Below, in pieces: positions 60,344 to 64,000 of a stretch of 64,000 nt of DNA. Source of the DNA: Ailurus styani (taxonomy: Eukaryota > Chordata > Mammalia > Carnivora > Ailuridae); contig LNAC01000778.1 of assembly GCA_002007465.1 (NCBI GenBank), forward strand, positions 369,673 through 433,672, given 5' to 3'. Positions within the stretch are counted from its first letter, which is position 1; every line of letters starts with the position of its first letter. The notes beneath the pieces were generated by a model that ran no database searches, was not told the origin of the DNA, and saw nothing but the letters and a program-made list of their open reading frames with translations. Position numbers and translations under genes: made by a program.

Positions 60344-61369
60344 CTCTCTTTTTTTCTTGATAAGTCTGGCTAGAGGTTTATCAATTTTCTTGATTTTTTT
60401 TTTTTCCAAAGAACCAGCCCTGGTTTCATTGATTTATTTGTTTGCTTGTTTGTTTCCTGTATAATTTATTTCTTCTCTATTCTGTATTCTTTCTTTCCTT
60501 CTGCTGGTTTCAGGTTTTGTTTGTTGTTCTTTTCCTAGCTCCTTCAGGTGCAAAGTTAGGTTGTGTATTTGAGATTTTTCTTGCTTTTTGAGGTAGTCTT
60601 GTATTGCTATATACTTCCCTCCTGGAACCACTTTTCTACATCCCAGGGGTTTGGAGTCATTGTGTTTTCATTTTCATTTGTTTTCTTGTACTTTTTTTAT
60701 TTATTTTGTGACTGACTCACTCATTGTGTAGTAGCCATTATTAACCTCTACATGTTTGTGCATTTCCCTGATTTCTTTCTTGTGATTGATTTCTAGTATC
60801 ATGGCTTTGTGGTCGGAAAAGATTCGTAGTATGACTTTGATTTTTTGAATTTGTTGAGACTGGTTTTGTGAGCTAATATGTGATCTCTTCTGGAGAATGT
60901 TCTTTATTTACCTGAAAAGAATGTGTATTCTGTTGTTTTAGGATGGAATGTTCTGAATGTATCTGCAAACTCCGTCTGGTCCAGTGTGTCATTCAAAGCC
61001 ATTTTTTCTTCATTTATCTTCTATTTAGATGATCTGTCTATCGATGTAAGTGTAGTGTTAAAGTCCCCTACTGGTACCATTTTATTATCAGTTAGTTCCT
61101 TATGTTTGTTATTAACTGTTTTATGTATTTGGATGCATAAATATTTACAATGTTATATTTTCTTGTTGGATTGTCCCCTTTATGATTATATAGTGTCCTT
61201 TTTTGTCTTTTGTTACAGACTTTGTTCCAAAGTCTGTTTTGTCCGATACAATTATTGCTGCTTCAGCTTTCTTTGGAAATCCATTTGCACAATAGAGGTT
61301 TCTCTATCTTCAGGTACCTTTAGGTCTAAAATGAGTCTCTTGTAAGTCCCATATAGATGGGTCTTGTTT

Positions 61370-61497
61370 TTTTGGTTTTGTTTTATTTTTTGTTTTTTTA
61401 AGAGCGAGAGGTAGAGGGAGAGAGGTGTTGTAGGGGCAGAGGGAAAGAGAGAATTCCAAGCAGGCTCCACCCCAGCCTGGAACCTGAATGATCTCAT
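61370..61497 (-). mobile_element. Truncated Can-SINE, antisense, inside L1
   Basis: T-rich tail, 'aagagcgagaggtagaggga', 'ccaagcaggctccaccccag' and a remnant 'gaatgatctca'. The tRNA-derived head is missing. Confidence 0.78.
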
Positions 61498-61721
61498 ATT
61501 TCACACCCTTTTATTTTGTAAGTTCCTTGACAGATATTTTTACAAAAATATTTATTTTTACTGCTTTTGTGTTTCCTACCTTCATACTGTTGCCATAGTT
61601 TCTCCTTTTCACTGATAGACTCTCCTTTAATATTTCTTGTTTGGCTGGCCTGTGGTCATGAACTCCATTAGTTTTTGTTTGGGAAAATTTTTATCTCTCC
61701 TATTCTGAATGATAAACTTGC

Positions 61722-61775
61722 TGTGTATTATTGTATTGTATTGTATTGTATTATTGTAGTGTATTATTGGCTGCA
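61722..61775. repeat. (TATTG)n pentanucleotide tract
   Basis: 'tattgtattgtattgtatt' and close variants repeat within the L1. Confidence 0.85.
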
Positions 61776-62281
61776 GGTTTTTTCTGTTCAGCACTTTGAA
61801 TAGATCATGCCACTCTCTTCTGCCTTGGAAAGTTTCTGCTGAAAAATCCCGATAGCCTTATGCAGTTTCCCTTTTATGTAACTGTGTTCTTTTGTCTTGC
61901 TCCTTTTAAAGTTTTTTTTTTCTTTACTATATTTTGGCATTTTAATTGTAATGTCTTGGTGTGAATCTGCTTTTCTTGATTTTGTTGGGGGTTCTCTCTG
62001 CCTCCTGGTTCTGGATATTTGTTTTCTTCCTCTGATTAAGGTAGTTTTCAGCTATTATCTCTTCACATAAACTTTGTGCCCCCTTTTTTTTCTTGTCATC
62101 TTCTTCTGGGACTCCTATAATGTGAATATTACTCTTTGATGGAGTCACCGAGTTCCCTAAGTCTATTCTCATTTTCCATCATTCTTTTTTCTCTCTTTTG
62201 TTCATCTTGATTTCTTTGCATTACTCTCCTAGATCACTGATTTGTTCCTCTGTTTCTTCCAACCTTCTAGTCATTCTTTTT

Positions 62282-62470
62282 TTTTTCTAAAGATTTTATT
62301 TACTTATTTGAGAGAAAGAGTGAGAGAGAGCATGAGAGGGGAGAAGGTCAGAGGGAGAAGCAGACTCCCCATGGAGCTGGGAGTCCGATGTGGGACTTGA
62401 TCCTGGGACTCCAGGATCATGACCTGAGCCAAAGGCAGTTGCCCAACCAACTGAACCACCCTGGCGCCCC
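62282..62470 (-). mobile_element. Can-SINE, antisense, inside L1 ORF1 region
   Basis: 'aaagattttatttacttatt', AG body, 'ctccaggatcatgacctgag' and 'actgaaccaccctggcgccc'. Flanks 'cattctttt' / 'ccttctttt' fit a decayed target duplication. Confidence 0.9.
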
Positions 62471-63860
62471 CTTCTTTTCGTTCTATCACATGTGTTTCTC
62501 ATTTCGTTTATTAAGCCCTTTATCTTTGCTATGATATTCCTTATCTTTTTGTTAAGGGTCTCATTCATGTCTTCCACTGTTTTCTCAAGTCCAGTGAGTA
62601 GTCTTATGATCATTACTCTAAATTCTCTATCAAGCATGTTACTAATATCCATTCTGCTTAAACCTCTGTATATGCATGGGCTCGTCCTGACTTTTCATTT
62701 GGGATAAATTTCTCTGTCTTCTCAATTTGTCTAAATCTCTGTGCCCATTTCTGTGTGTTAGGAAAGTCAGTTATGTCTCCTGTCCTTGAAGGTAATGGCC
62801 TTATGAAGAAGCAGTTCTCTAGTGCCCTGCTGTGTAGTGTCTTCTGTTCCTCAAGGCATGGCACCTCCAGCAGTATCTCCACCATGTGCTGCTTGTGATC
62901 AGCTCTTGTGTCCTGGCCACTTTATCGTTCAGGTCAGTTGTCTACAGAGGCCGTCTTTGCCTGTTGTGGGCAGTGTTTTTTCCCTGGCCTGAATGTGACA
63001 CATTTTAAGTAGGTGTGCTCTGGTCTGCTTGTGACATGAGACCTGTTGGCACTGCTGCTGGAACTGAGACTCTGCAAAACTGCCAGGCTGGGAGATGTGG
63101 TGTTGGCAGGGGTTTGGGCTGGTCTTCTGGGGGAGAAGGCCTACTGCTCTGCCTGAGGCAAATGTGACTGGGAGGTGCAGTTCTACTGGAGTGGGAGGGG
63201 GGCCAGCTTGGTGTAAGGAAGTTAGGTAGGGAGCATGGGCATTGCACTGTTCCCCCAGGTGGCCCTGTGCTTATGTTGAGGAGTGCTGGAGGGAAATGGT
63301 GCCGGCCAGTTCCTTTGTTCCTGGAAGGGTCTCTCCATGAATGCTGCCTCTCTGGGACAATTTCTGAGATGAGCAGATAACCTCCCTACTCTGTGCCCTA
63401 GGTGCTCTTCAGGTCACTGTTTCCATGCTGTATGTCTACAGGTTGTTTACCTGCCTTCTTTTCAAGAGCAGCTCTAATGCCTCTGAGCTCTCCCCAAGCC
63501 ATGCCTGCTGATCTTTAAAACTCCAGGTTTAAGCCCTGCTGGCTGCAAGAACTCATGAAATTCAGCCCCTCTAGCTTTCCAGACCCCTTGCACTCCCCTG
63601 GGTGCTATTCTGTCTCTTGCCTTTCTCTACAGTGACAGCTCCCTTTTCACCCCAGTGGCCACAGTTTCTCTTCCAAACTATGTCTCCACACTTCCTACCT
63701 TCTTTAATGTGACCTCTTCTCTACCTTTACTTGTTTTTCCCAGTCTTCAGGTCTATTTCTGGGGTATTTAGGATGATTTGATAGGTATCTATTTGTATTC
63801 ATGGTACAAGGAGAGCCTAGGGTCCTCCTACTCTGTTGCCATCTTCTTCTCTCTTGTCTT

Positions 63861-64000
63861 CCAGGAGGGACTTAAATTTTTTTGCAAGAACTCAAGAAAT
63901 GTGGCTCCCCTTGCTTTCCCAGCCAATTGCTGTGGGGATTTGTATAGTATAATGCATAGTTATTAATCTCCCTTGTATAGTTATTAATTTTTTACCTTTA
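63861..64000. other. L1 5' UTR-like partial duplicate and unassigned end
   Basis: 'tgcaagaactcaagaaatgt' at about 63883 resembles 'tgcaagaactcatgaaattc' at 63546, suggesting a repeated block in the L1 5' region. The last 60 bases are unassigned. Confidence 0.45.

Larger units (their letters stand above)
59101..63860 (-). mobile_element. Carnivore L1, antisense, with ORF2, ORF1 and 5' UTR regions
   Basis: From left: 3' UTR ('cacagttaacatgcagtgtc'), ORF2 C-terminus with a (GT)n at 59478-59504, then a jump at about 59528 from 'tacaccacatcttttttac' to RT-region sequence ('gttggcctcataaaatgaat'), showing an internal ORF2 deletion. Endonuclease-side ORF2 follows to about 61900, ORF1 at about 61900-62720, and a GC-richer 5' UTR to about 63860. 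Four SINEs interrupt it. Frames are broken, so it cannot be active. Confidence 0.88.

Noticed and set aside
60923..61345. 140-codon open frame
   Set aside because: It is the antisense shadow of L1 ORF2.

Overview
This window is AT-rich mammalian nuclear DNA from inside one large protein-coding gene. The organism is a carnivore, most likely a mustelid (ferret, mink, marten or badger type). I infer this from more than 30 tRNA-Lys-derived Can-SINEs. The youngest carry a head with 'TGGCTCAGTGGGTTAAAGCC', a CT-rich body and an AAATAAATAAAATCTTT tail; I associate that head with mustelids, but this is from memory of the family and not from a search.

The host gene is COG5 (subunit 5 of the conserved oligomeric Golgi complex), transcribed on the + strand. 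Four consecutive internal coding exons are visible: 21868-21998, 47543-47708, 56594-56706 and 56959-57036. They join in phase without a stop and encode 163 residues, counting the split codons. All have AG/GT splice sites. The introns between them are about 25.5 kb, 8.9 kb and 252 bp. Bases 1-21867 belong to the preceding intron and 57037-64000 to the following one; neither outer exon was found. No other gene is supported. GPR22, which lies in a COG5 intron in other mammals, is not in this stretch.

Nearly everything else is transposon debris. Ancient L1 pieces in both orientations fill 1-4 kb, 8-11.3 kb, 31-33 kb, 36.6-37.8 kb, 42.3-45 kb and 54-55.8 kb. A longer carnivore-type L1 lies antisense at 59.1-63.9 kb and still has ORF2, ORF1 and 5' UTR regions, broken by a deletion and four SINEs. 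Five MaLR-like solo LTRs are all antisense to COG5. An ERV1-type LTR is at 51.0-51.4 kb and an ERV-like repeat at 58.4-59.0 kb. Several L2s, MIRs and one MER5A-like element complete the old layer. Repeat-poor intervals are 17.6-21.9 kb, 26.7-28.2 kb and 34-36.4 kb.

The most noteworthy features are structural. At five loci two Can-SINEs sit head to tail and share a target-site duplication present in three copies. Sense SINEs upstream and antisense SINEs downstream flank the last two exons in a layout that could favour RNA pairing. A 22-bp perfect palindrome lies 45 bp upstream of the third exon. An inverted, apparently templated insertion links 28.22 kb and 28.83 kb. An L1 inversion at 36.7 kb does not fit twin priming. 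I found no undescribed functional system.
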